From: Sipunculus nudus
Lineage: Eukaryota > Annelida > Sipuncula > Golfingiida > Sipunculidae
DNA length: 64,000 bases
NCBI GenBank assembly: GCA_026874595.1
Contig: CM049307.1
Span: forward strand, 33,522,862 to 33,586,861
Direction: 5' to 3'
Below the pieces are notes generated by a model that saw only the letters and a program-made list of their open reading frames with translations, searched no databases and was not told the origin of the DNA. The position numbers were made by a program, and so were the translations under genes. Below, in pieces: positions 9,840 to 21,100 of the stretch (position 1 is the stretch's first letter; the number at the start of each line of letters is the position of its first letter).

Positions 9840-12657
9840 TGTAATGTTCAGCAAATTTTATGATAACACATACATTAAACATTTTCTCTGACCTTTGAAT
9901 AACATTACATTTCGAATTGCCCATTGCAGTAACTTGATATGACAAAACAGACATTTAAAACTTCTGCTCTTGTGCAACTACAGAATGAAGAATTAGACAT
10001 TACAATAACTTATCATTATTTTTGTTCCTTTCCTGCTATGACTACACAGACATTTAAACTTTCACCTCTTGTTTGACTACAGAGAGCCAGACTTTTTCTG
10101 CCTGCTGTATCATATTTTGATTAGTCTTACTCTTTTTAGTTTGTTTTTAGTTATGTCAAGCCATACCCATTGGGGACCCAAGTAAATGGAGGGCAAACTG
10201 GTTCATGTCTCCTAATCCTTGTTGACAGTAAATAAATGAAACTGACCACAGTTTGACTTGTAGTTTTTTCACAAAACCAAGACCTGTGGTTGTTATCTTG
10301 TTGTTTCTATTGTGCCTCATCCTGGAACCACTGCCCCATAAACACTTGGTCGGCCATGCTGTTATTCAGCCCAAAATATCATCAGAAGCTCCAACCAGCC
10401 CACCACAGATGCATCTAAAAGTCCAGATAGAACCAGCAGTCACGGATTTGATTGAGCTAGCATATAAATGCTCACTATCTGGGATTCCGTGCTTCAGATC
10501 AAATAAGACAGGACAAACCCACGGTTGAAGAGCGTCATTTGTCATACCGCTATGCAATGCCTTACTATGGCTATAGTTGCAAGGGATCATGGGATTTATC
10601 TCCTGACTTAATCTGCGTCTCATGGATGCTTTGCCACCAATCAATACAAACTCCTCTAATATCTGGACATGGCCACCCTCTATCTATTGATGAACGGTCA
10701 GAAACGGTGTATAAAAACATAAAGAGTTGCTTTGCTCATGAAGCATCCCATGAGATGCAGTGTAGCAAGGATACAGAAATCAATGTAATGTGTGGCCACA
10801 CTGAAATGTCATTATGTGCCCAATAATCATAATCTACATCATCAGTGTTTGTGTCCCACTCTCCGTCAAAGTCTTTATTGCCGACATTATTATTTTCATC
10901 AGAGTCAAAAAACAATGTTCCCCTTGCAGGAAGAGTCGCCCATTATGGAAATTTTCCCATATTCTCCTCATCTCTCATAACATAACACTAAATGGTTGAT
11001 TTTAATCTGTTTAAACAGCTCTTCATATTATTGACAGCTGATCATGGTTGCCCTTAATTGTTGGGTTTAATAAAAGGTTACATGGAGAGGATTGGAACTG
11101 TTGGGTTTACATTAACTGTTTGCAGAAGAAAGAAGCTGTACATTGGAATACTTTGTGCAATCTATCCAGCTGTTAAGTTTACTCATTTGTGTTCTCATTC
11201 TGGTACAGTGATACACAATTCATATTCCTCTCAGTTCATATTCCAGTGGTTTAATTTTGCCCGCTTGAAATGCAAACCCCCCAGCAAATGCCAAATATGG
11301 TAGCTATCAGCTTGAAAGCCTGTCAGTCACCCTACCATATAAATGACATGCAATGAAGAAGCACTGTTGCTAAAAACAAAAGTTTTGAAACCTTGTTAAG
11401 TCATATTTTTTATTAATTTGCCTTCATATGTTTGTTGTTTTTAGTATTATTAAAATTAGTTCACTGAAAAATAAGGTCATTTATGAAGAATTTTATGGAT
11501 TATGAATTCAGGTCTGAGACCTCTGACTTTATGTTCATCGGACTCAATTTTGTCAGTCCTTCTTGTGTATTTATTGGAACAGTTTTAACAGTCACTATGA
11601 GTTGAGTTCCAATTTTTCACTTTACATTTGGCCCACCAGCTGTTTAACAGTCTACCAGTAATAAACTGAAGCTGTTGTTGCCACTGACAGACACACTGGA
11701 AAGAAGTAGATCTCTTGTTGAGACTCAAATATCATAATTATCTTTTGGCTGGCATGGTCTGGACATGTTCATTGTCTTTCAAATGTATCTAAAATGTTAG
11801 TATGTTGAACACTTGTATCTTTTGATTGGAGGTTAAAGCATACTTTTATGTCCATTTTCTGCAAGAATCATATCTTTTTATCATGTGTGATGGTTAGTAA
11901 TATAAATCACAACAGACAAATTTTCCACTGGATAAAAATGTTGTAACTATGATTTATGTGACAGTCTGAGCAGCTACAGAGATCATGTTGTTTGATTATG
12001 AGTGTATTAAAATTAAACAGAAGCAAAACAAGTAGGTGTGCAGTCTGAGCAGTCTTCCCTCCAGCAATTATAGATAACTTTTTTAAATATCTTAACGAGC
12101 CTGGTGTAAGCTTCCATTCAGGATATCAACTAGTTCTATTATGAATAATTCACATTAGTTTTCAGATATTTTACTAAAAAATAAACCCATCTGCAGGAAT
12201 TAAGATATGTGCCAGTAGCAGGATACAATCCTGGAGAACATCAGGCTCACAGGAACTGAACTTGGTATGACCACATTGTGGTAGGAATACATAACAACCG
12301 TAGCATGAAGCCATTGATTATTTCAGCGTGGCCAGCTCAGAACTGGTTTCCTTGAAAGGGATGTGGCAAGTGTAAAAAGTGACCGTTTCATTTGTCATCT
12401 CAATTACGCTGAGTGTGACTTTGAGTTCATGTGGGCAGGCTAGTCAGTCCCGTGTCAATGCTAAAGATGACATTATTTATATTGCCAGTGCGGGTGTACA
12501 CCTTTTGGCTAGAACTTGATCTGCACACCAGTGCTGTTCTAAATTCTAGTCTCACAAGCCTTACAGCAACTGATTTGTATGATAAAAATAGCTAAGAATA
12601 TTAGCTGAAATCCAAATATAAAGCTCACATTTTATGAAAGCAACTTCTTTTTAACAG
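9837..12657. other. Non-coding stretch with a weakly GC-richer patch
   Basis: Between about 10250 and 10700 the base composition is more balanced and both strands stay open for about 90 codons (10253-10528 plus, 10366-10644 minus). No domain, start context or splice structure makes either convincing. The remainder is AT-rich with nothing recognised. Confidence 0.45.
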
Positions 12658-12720
12658 ATTGGCAGAAAAAAAGCCAACTCCTTCCTCATAGGCAAGGAAA
12701 CATCTGACAAATATAGCTTT
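12658..12720 (+). CDS. Candidate 63-bp internal exon (possibly of the STPG gene)
   Basis: A pyrimidine-rich acceptor (CTTCTTTTTAACAG) ends at 12657 and a good donor (GTGAGT) starts at 12721. Between them only one of three frames is open: 21 codons, beginning and ending on codon boundaries, reading IGRKKANSFLIGKETSDKY plus two residues. The basic and serine-rich text vaguely resembles the linkers between PG repeats in STPG/SHIPPO proteins, and the strand matches the gene downstream. However, the next supported exon (17985) needs an incoming phase of 1, so another exon would have to lie between them and I could not find it. It may be chance. Confidence 0.28.
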
Positions 12721-14739
12721 GTGAGTTTCCACAAATTCAGTAATGAATAGCCAATACACTATATCCATTCAGTTTTGATAAGGCCTGATTATGATCATAT
12801 TTTGAAGTCAAATAAAGTATATAGCTTAATATATTTACCATTAATTTGACTTAATTTTTAGCATTTTTATATATTGTCTGCAAGTTAAAATTATTAAAAA
12901 ACAATAGCATTATCCATGAGATTAGATTAACATCAGAATGAATAATACCCCAGAGGTTAGATGGAGTGGGGTTGGGGGAGAGGGGGAGGTCAATATAAGA
13001 AAGGCAGAAAGACATTTCACAAGGGGAGGATGATGACATGTCTACCAGGGGGAGCCACTTGTTATCTCATACAGCAAAGACTTTATTGTGATAAAAATCT
13101 TGTCTCTGCTGATCCATTTGGAAGGGTACAACAGATTAATTAACACATTTTTTCCTAGATATTAGAATTTTTTCACTTAAATGCATAAAATGGGGGATAT
13201 CCTTTTGTCTGACAAGTCTATGATTGATTATATCAACCAGCTTACATCAAATTAGCAAACATTGACCCCATGACCATAGAGGTCTTAAATCAGGTGCTAC
13301 TGTCAAGCAAAGATGTGACATCAATAGTTCTTGAAAAGTATAAAACAAACCAGGCTGTGTTTTTGTCATCATGATCATGTTAGCAACAAACACAAGGCAG
13401 TCTGAAGGGTCAGTCAATCAGTTTCAATAACTGTTACAGTAAAATCCTGGGAATTATAAACTTCTGCCTTCAGGTGTTCTTTTGTTTGGTAAATGCAGGT
13501 AGTAATGAGCCCTACAGATGCAGGGAAAGTCTTGAGTCCCTGATTGAATTCATCACTGGTTCAAGTGGCCATAGGTTGGTGAATCATGGTTTTTAAGTAG
13601 GGTCCAGGTATCCAAATATCGGAGAACGGGACAATTCATCAGTAAGAACCAGGTGTGACCGTTCCTTGTAGTCAGCGTGTGTGCTTATGATGGTCAAGAG
13701 GTCAGCCTGCCTTGACTATCAGTTGCCCCATCATTGACTGTACTATATTGATGTAATTAGGAGAGTCTTAGCAAGGCCAGGTCCACTCATGATGTTTGTA
13801 TCAGTCAACAAAGACAGGTGAACAATAACAATATTCCAGACTCTCAATGTCTGTCTCATTCAAATGATGTCTCAATCAGTGCACTTCAGGAATGATAACA
13901 AGGCTTCAGTGTCACTCATTAGCATCAGTTAGTGACTATTATCATGCATGGTGTAACATTTCAACATTTCTTTGAGACAGTTGCACAGTATTTATATCAA
14001 CTATCTTTGTATATATCTGCAACACTAATGAAGGATGCATATAATTTGTTAGGAAAAGATCTGTATAGAAATGCTGACTTCAGTTGTTGATTAAAATGTT
14101 TAAAGAAAAAGGCCAAAATGGAAAAAATAATAATTTAATCTCAGTACTCTAACATTTAACATTCAATTGGTACTTATCACTTTCAGTGTAGAATATTCAA
14201 GGCCAAATTAAACAAACAAAGTTGTCTAAAATCCCTAAGGTCTCAATTTGACCTTTGTAATAAAACGTAAAGAAATCTGGCTTAGAAGAATTAGGAAACA
14301 CTTATAATATATCCACTGTAGAACTCAGGTTGCTTTTGAGTTTGTTCTGTATCTTAATTTTTGGTCAGACTACTTGGTTCTATTGGCTAATTATCCCTTA
14401 TTACTTGCAGTCCACTCAGCTGAAACATTCTATGCAGAGCATGTTTTAAGTAGATAAGAAGCAGAAAAGTCTGTAAGATGGTTTATCCTGTTGATTATAT
14501 GTAATTCATATGTAATTTTAACTTGTCTAGATATGATAAAAGAATAAATTTTAATACCAGACAGCACCCACTGAATATTTTGTGGAATTTTTTTTTAGTA
14601 TACTTGTTGGATGTGTCTGGTACTTTTTTAATAGACCTGAATTCCTATTACCTGCATTGTTTTCATGTGTCCACCCATTTGGTATTTTCTTTTCTGGTGC
14701 ATTCCAGTTATATTTTACATATTGCAAGCATCCAAGGTG
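12721..14739. other. Non-coding stretch, nothing recognised
   Basis: Contains a G-rich patch at about 12962-12990 but no supported exon or element. A GGTCCAGGT string at about 13601 sits next to a weak acceptor and a CAGTAAGA donor-like site; it is discussed among the rejected items. Confidence 0.5.
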
Positions 14740-15075
14740 TCACATTGGGCCAGCAAAACACTGGTGTATATACATACAACCTGGCATGCCACCAGATCAC
14801 CTTGGGAAGACTTGCCATGCTTTTCACTCAGCTTGCCATCCCCAGTTCCACTCATGAAATAAATACTCATATTCGAGTTAAAGCTAGGACCATAAAGTAT
14901 AGCTGTCTTATAATCTCTCATGATCTCTCATTCTTTTTTTGTGTGACAGTTGGTGAAAGCATGGCATAAATTGGCACCTGCCAATGTTGGATTCAAACCC
15001 AAGTCTCCCTGTATACGAGCTCAGTAGCTGGCTACACGAAGCATTTGGCCTTCAGGGCTATGCACATGTACATTT
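14740..15075 (-). mobile_element. Probable tRNA-derived SINE, minus strand
   Basis: The minus strand carries GTAGCCAGCTACTGAGCTC followed about 20 bases later by TTGGGTTTGAATCCAA, a clear B-box (GGTTTGAATCC) flanked by T-stem-like complementarity. A non-tRNA body continues toward lower coordinates with an A-rich run near 14930. The spacing suits an RNA polymerase III promoter. Other copies would be needed to fix the ends. The overlapping 148-codon plus-strand open frame (14523-14969) is probably fortuitous. Confidence 0.45.
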
Positions 15076-16572
15076 TACTTGTTTCACAGCTTGACTGATT
15101 TTCATCTTTAGCTATGAATATTTGTTATTTCTGACTCTAACTAGTTTAAGACAATTGACAGTATGAGGTGCAATGAACTATGTCATTCTTTTATCAATTT
15201 TTTACTGGGTTCGATCCTTCAGGGCATAGTGGTTTAAATAAAAATTCTGTACAATATTGACAATTTCACAAGGTAAATGTGCTAGTATAATATTAAAATG
15301 CTGAACCTTTAAACATTTCATAAAAAGATATTCACAATTGGTCCTTTAAAAGTTTATGGTAACATAGAAATGTTAATGTTGTAGTTAACTTAATGATGAA
15401 CTTATTGTGTTTATTTTCTGATAATGTTCAACATGGTTTACAGAACACTTAAATCATGCCGTGCATATTAATATTGCCATGCCTGTTGAGTTTGGGTGAA
15501 AAACAGATTGTGTTATCTGCCATTATGGTGTTGTTACAACAAGTTTTTGCTTGGTTTGACAAGGGTGGATTGTCCTAAATGCTATTGTGTGTGACTCATG
15601 TTCAACTTATTCATTGGATGTTCTTTTCATAAACATAGAACCACAACAGGACACTCCCTTGGGAAGTGGAGGAACAAAAATCTACCAGTTTAATGTCATG
15701 AACTAACCCACTCGCTTAGTCACTCAGTCTCGCTTGTCAAAATTTGCCTTCAGAATTTAGAGGCTTGTTAAATAAAACTGGCCAACTTACCCTCAGTAGA
15801 TGTGTGATTTTACATATTCCATGGTAATAAAAATTTTGCAATATAACCTAAAGGAATAGTGTTACATATGAAATATACACACACACAAATATAAGTTTAA
15901 AGATACAGCTTAAAAAAATAGATGATTTATATATATACAAATATTACAAATATTTGTGGATAATATATCTCCGGCTCCATCAATAGAGTCAAGCTTATAC
16001 ATTCATTTTTTGCAGATCATATCATTAGGCACAGTGAGTAACATATATAAGGCATTGTTTTATCATTAACGTTTAATGCCTTTGGAGTCTTGATCATCAC
16101 AAAGACAAATAATAGCTGTTACAGCTCTCTCCAGACAGGCATGGATATGAAAGCACTATAAAAATCTCATAAGTCACCTTAAAGGACAAGACTGGTCTTT
16201 GTTAAAACTGAAGGGCTAGTAAGACCAGTAAACCACTTGGCCTGCCACAAGAACAGCTGTTGATTGCGGGAGTGTGTTTATCCTGTTAATGAAGCCATCT
16301 ACTTTGTAATTACACTGATTTTTGCTGCCTGAGATACAGGAACAATGGGCATAGTCTTCTGCCGGGCAGATGGTGCAAGGAGTTTGATGTGAGCTCCGCG
16401 TAATTACCTATTGTCATGGTAGTATGGGATGACAGGAAACATGGATACACAATCCTACTCCACTCCGCAACATTGCAACATCATTGGAGAAATAGCTTCA
16501 TTTCTGATTGTCACAGTTGAAAACTAATTGGACCTGGAATTGTCTCTCAAATAACTTGACCCAGCTTTGACA
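15076..16572. other. Non-coding stretch, nothing recognised
   Basis: AT-rich, with a short CA run at about 15880. No exon or element recognised. Confidence 0.5.
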
Positions 16573-16573
16573 A

Positions 16574-16606
<33 letters not shown>

Positions 16607-16647
16607 AACACACACATATAATATATATACATATATATATATATATT
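16573..16647. repeat. Compound (TA)n(CA)n(TA)n microsatellite
   Basis: A TA run passes into an ACAC block and back into a TA run over about 75 bp. It creates a low-complexity open frame that is not a gene. Confidence 0.95.
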
Positions 16648-17691
16648 GATGATCTAAACCTTGTTTCAGTTTTGATTCTCCTCTTTCATTCAGCACACCT
16701 ACAGCGTCCAGCATATAAGAGGCTTCCTCATAAGAAAATAAAGCTTTATCAGATAGAAAAATAGATGTTTATTGATATTTGTTTTATCCATAAATGGTCT
16801 AGACGGAGGAATCTTGTAAAGACAAATGCTCCCATAACAGATTATTGATTTATTTCAGAAATACAGTTTCGTTCCATAACAGATTAATGAAGGTGTCACT
16901 TACAATTGTTATCTGTCAAAGACAGCGATTAAAGAAGTAATGTTTCATCTAACTAGACATTATCTTTTTACTATAGGAAGCTAATTGTATCAATAATTAC
17001 CATGGTTGATGAAAACACATCCACCTACAAATTCTGTTTGATGAAAGCTCCACTTTGGTGAAGACCAGAATCCCTAAAGACTTGGGGTTTCTTCAAGTTT
17101 ATAAATAGAATGATGTATTGTATAAAAGTAGCAGTGATGATTATTATGACAAGGTTGTCAGAAAAATAAATACCAGATAATAATAGGCAGACATGTGAAC
17201 ATTGAGTTGACTTTGCTATTGTAACTTCCCTTAAATGGCTTTCCCATTGTAGTTCCTCAGTTGTCCACTGGTCCCAGACACACATTGGTTTTTGTCAGCT
17301 TTCTGTTATTCATTGATTTATCATTTCATGTTTAGGAGTCCTGTAGACAATTTTTTTTTTGTTCTTAGAGAGTTGCATCATCCAACTTAGAGGTCCTGGA
17401 GATAATGTGGTTTTAATTACTTTCCTGGTCTCCATTTCACACTTTTGTGAAGTCATCCTTTCATTGCCTAAAATAACTTTTTCACCAAGTCCTTGAGAAG
17501 AATTTGTTTTATACAAGCATCTTCCTCATACTTTCATTGACTGTATTTCCTTATTTAAAGATCCTAGAATTGATGACTTCACAAGTTGGCAACTAATTGA
17601 AATAATCATTATGTTTTCACTGGTTGTTCATCATAACAAGCTACAAGTTTGTAGATGACCTCATCTAATCTTGTTACATTTCTGAAATAAC
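16648..17691. other. Probable intron of the STPG gene, nothing recognised
   Basis: This lies immediately upstream of the acceptor array of the supported exon. No additional exon is recognised. Minus-strand open frames at 17025-17285 and 17310-17516 have no family resemblance. Confidence 0.5.
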
Positions 17692-17998
17692 CATGATGTT
17701 GTTATTTTTTCCATCTTTGCGGGTCCTGGTATTTAAAATGATTTTGTTATTTTTCTGTCTGTACAGGTCCTGGTACTTACAATAATGTTGTTATTTTTTT
17801 CCATCTTTGCAGGTCCTGGTTTTTTTTGATGATGTTGTTATTTTTTCAGATCCTAGTACTTCGATGATGATGTTATTTTTTTTTGTATTTGCGGGTCCAG
17901 GTACTTTTGATTATGTTGTTGTTTTTTCTGCCTTTGCATGTTCTGGTATTTTCGATGATGTTGTTATTTTTTCCATCTTTGCAGGTCCTGGTACTTAC
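17692..17998 (+). repeat. 45-bp tandem array built from a splice acceptor
   Basis: Seven successive copies of a unit consisting of GATGTTGTTATTTTTTCC, ATCTTTGCAG and GGTCCTGGTACTTAC. The GGTCCTGGT core starts at 17722, 17766, 17812, 17849 (as GATCCTAGT), 17894, 17939 and 17984, giving spacings of 44, 46, 37, 45, 45 and 45. The last copy is the real intron-exon junction. The 18 bases GGTCCTGGTACTTACAAT are identical in the 17766 and 17984 copies, so coding sequence was duplicated along with the pyrimidine tract and acceptor. Confidence 0.9.
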
Positions 17999-18100
17999 AA
18001 TCAGAAGATGAAAAAGGACCATCCTGGAGGCCTGATGGTCACCAAAGACAAACGCTTTAAGGAATACAAAAGCGAAGTGCCTGGTCCAGGAACATACGAG
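17985..18100 (+). CDS. STPG (sperm-tail PG-rich repeat) protein, penultimate exon
   Basis: A 116-bp internal exon with acceptor TTTGCAG before 17985 and donor GTCAGT at 18101. The incoming intron splits a Gly codon (G|GT, phase 1); the outgoing junction is phase 0. It encodes GPGTYNQKMKKDHPGG at its start and EVPGPGTYE at its end, with VTKDKRFKEYKS between. That spacing of two PGPGTY motifs around a basic linker is the SHIPPO/STPG repeat (known for this family). Such proteins bind axonemal or ciliary microtubules and are typically expressed in sperm and ciliated cells. STPG2-like is the best guess from the combination with the terminal exon; orthology is not established. The upstream frame stays open through the acceptor array back to 17807. 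Confidence 0.85.
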
Positions 18101-21100
18101 GTCAGTCAGTCATACTGTCATCATACACATCTTAATAACATGGCAGCTAAGGGTTTCTTCAGATACATGATTATTCAGATTTAAAATTATTTGATAGCAT
18201 CCAAAATTAGGGGGGAAATCTGAATATTACATACAATAACTGACTTTCAGGCAACTGATATTCATGTAAATGATTCCCTGCTGATATATTAAATAACATG
18301 TGTGGTCCTGCTCTCACATTACATACACAGAATACAGAGGGGCTCATAATCATTAATGTATAAGTTTCTTTTCATTAACAGTGCAGAGAAAGATTCATAA
18401 CTACTTTGTTTATTTAAATCCTTATCATAAGCTAAACTGAACTTAATTTGTGTGACAAATGCAGACATTCATTTGAATTCATTATATCAGAGCTACAAAA
18501 AATCATGACTCAATATGCATTTCATAATTCATATAAATCTAATGATAATAAATTGTAAGAATTATACACACACAGAGAATATGTTAATTGTTAATCTGAA
18601 GCTATATATTGTAGAATCAATACCATTGTATCATAAAGCATATTTTATTTATACCTACACAACACACCACCTAAATTCCAACATCAGGCTGTCAGTTAGG
18701 TTAGGTCTTGCATTATCTATTTTCCATGCCCTAGTTAATATCTCCCATTAATTGTAGATAATAATATTACCAGAAAAGGAGGAAGATAAAAATATATGAG
18801 CATTTCCTGGCTAGATTATAGAGATAGATTTAGGAAGAAAATCAATTGTTTTTGACAGTTATTTTAGGATTTATTAGCCAGTCATATCCTTTCAGCAGTT
18901 AGCAGTCAAACAAGGGATTTTGACATAGTTTAAGAACAGATGGAGCAGAGATGAATGTTCCTTACCCGATGTGACTATGAAACTTTGTTTCCTTCATAAC
19001 TTTAGAATGTATCTTTAGTATTGCCTTATAAGAAAAAAAAGGAAAAAAGATTAAACATTGAATCTTTTAATAATTCTTTGAAATTGTTTAACCTTTAAAG
19101 AAATTTTAAATTCCTAAAACTTTGATAGATCATTTTACCTTAATAAAAAATTTATGTTTGTACCCGTTACATATACAGATAGAGAGATGCACTTTAGGAA
19201 GTGAAGTGAGTATTTGACACAGATATATAATTTGTTTAGTTCATGAATCAGTAGACATGGGGCATGGGGTCTATTTCTTTAGTCCCCATAATTAAACACA
19301 CCTGTGAAAGCCCGTTAATTTTCCCAGTATACATCACAGAGACGACCAGCAGGATTTGTGCAGTGACTCATTCAGCTGGTGGTGTATTTGCGGTGTTTAA
19401 ACAAATTTGCATCTTGCTGGTTGTCACGAGTGACACAGGCCTGATACTCCTCCTCTCTTGATATTTGAAGTCTAAATCAACTCCAGTATAACACACAGGA
19501 AGCTGGCTGTTCCATACAAGGGCAGCTGCATTTCGTTCGCTTCCTTCACATTCTCCTCAGGCTCTGTGACCATAGCTACCTTCAGCATCATAAAGTTTCA
19601 AGTTTATTGGGTTTTTTTATCACAAGTCAAGAAGTTTTCCAGAGTTATGACAGCTTATATTCCCCAGGACAATGCAAATATCATATTTATGATACATGTG
19701 AGATTAATGATGCTGTGTAGCAATGTCAAAAGGTTCTTGTAAACAAAACTTTCAAATTGTTTTCTTGCTCAGTTCTCATTTTGATACTTTGGCAAAAGTT
19801 TTAACATTTTTTTAATGAGTACATTCCTTTTCATCCTTTGTTAGAAATAAGTTCAAAGGTTAAGGTTTCCTTATTTTGCTTCTTTTTTTATTTTACCTAA
19901 AATAACACTCATTCTAGGAAAATGTGTGTCACATTCATTGATCATGTACAACTGTTTGCATCTGTATATCCTTGTGACAGCAGATAGTCATAGAGTTAAA
20001 GAATACAGTATTATCTTTTATTTGGGCTTCTGAAGTACCCAACTTTCTTGAAGCTGAAGTGGGAAGAACAGATATTTGAGACTGGATGGATGTCTGTCAG
20101 TCGTAAACTAAGTGTAAGCTGTGGAAATAATCTCTTAGTGCTGTTTAGTGACAGCTTCAGCCACTTGAGGACTGTTTACAGACTGTCAGTTTGGTGGATA
20201 GAATCATTCATTGTTTCTGTCAGGCAATGTAGTTGGATCCAGAGCTGATCTATAGCCAGATATACCACACAGACATTACAAAATCACCGTTCACCTCATC
20301 CCAACACTTGTGTCAATACTGGCGGCTTGTCGCTTCATGCTGGCTGAGACGCCTCCCCAGATGTAGCCTCACTTCAAGTCTGCCACTGAAGATGTCCAAA
20401 CAAACTTTATGGACAATTCCTGTCTGGTTCTGTCCTTTGGTGCGCCTGTGTGAGTCTGGGCCATGTTGTTCCTTTACAGCCAAGTCCTTGCTGTTAGCTG
20501 CAGTCTTATACTTTTTTGTATAGAACATAGAAGGCAGTAGATATTATTCAGGCTTTTTACTGATTTATTGACATGAGAAACTCTTTTTTTGTGTCATTTT
20601 CTATCAAGTATAATGGGATTTTCAAGTCTTATTTTCTCTTCTCAAGCTGCAGGAAGACCCATCCACAGCCTAAGGTCTTTGAAAATGGAGCTTGGTGCTA
20701 AGTTGGGTGTAAGAACCTAACCAAGCCAAAGAATTTAATGCACTTACAAAAAGAAGTAGGATCAGATATATTTGGTATTGATCTCTAGTGGTCTGTGTTT
20801 GGCAGTTTGTCTACAGATTTAAATCTGTGTTCCTTTGTGGATTCAGACATGTCTGCCATAAATCATCATTTGATGTTGAGATTTTCTGATTATCTCTTTT
20901 CACTTTTTCATTCCAGGGCATTTACACATGCAAACAAATTTTTACTCTGTCACCAAACAGTCATTTTTTCGTGTTACTTTGACTTTTTAATATAACAGTA
21001 TGCACCACCTTTCCCTTCTATAGCTTTGACCTGACCAAAATGAAATGGACTTTTCATTTGGATTGAGCAAAGGTCTATAGCTAATTAGACGAGAACCTGA

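Noticed and set aside
10253..10644. Overlapping open frames of about 90 codons on both strands
   Set aside because: Neither strand shows a recognisable domain, splice context or start context. Open frames on both strands suggest chance in a GC-richer patch.
13600..13660. GGTCCAGGT after TAG with a nearby CAGTAAGA donor-like site, a possible PG-repeat exon
   Set aside because: The acceptor lacks a pyrimidine tract, the PG-encoding frame meets a stop unless the exon is cut at 41 bp, and the outgoing phase does not match the exon at 17985.
14523..14969. A 148-codon open frame, the longest outside pyrimidine repeats on the left side
   Set aside because: Several frames on both strands are open over the same interval, it overlaps a probable SINE, and no family was recognised.
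16531..16560. GGACCTGGAATTGTCTCTC read as a PG motif
   Set aside because: The frame closes within eight codons and there is no splice acceptor.
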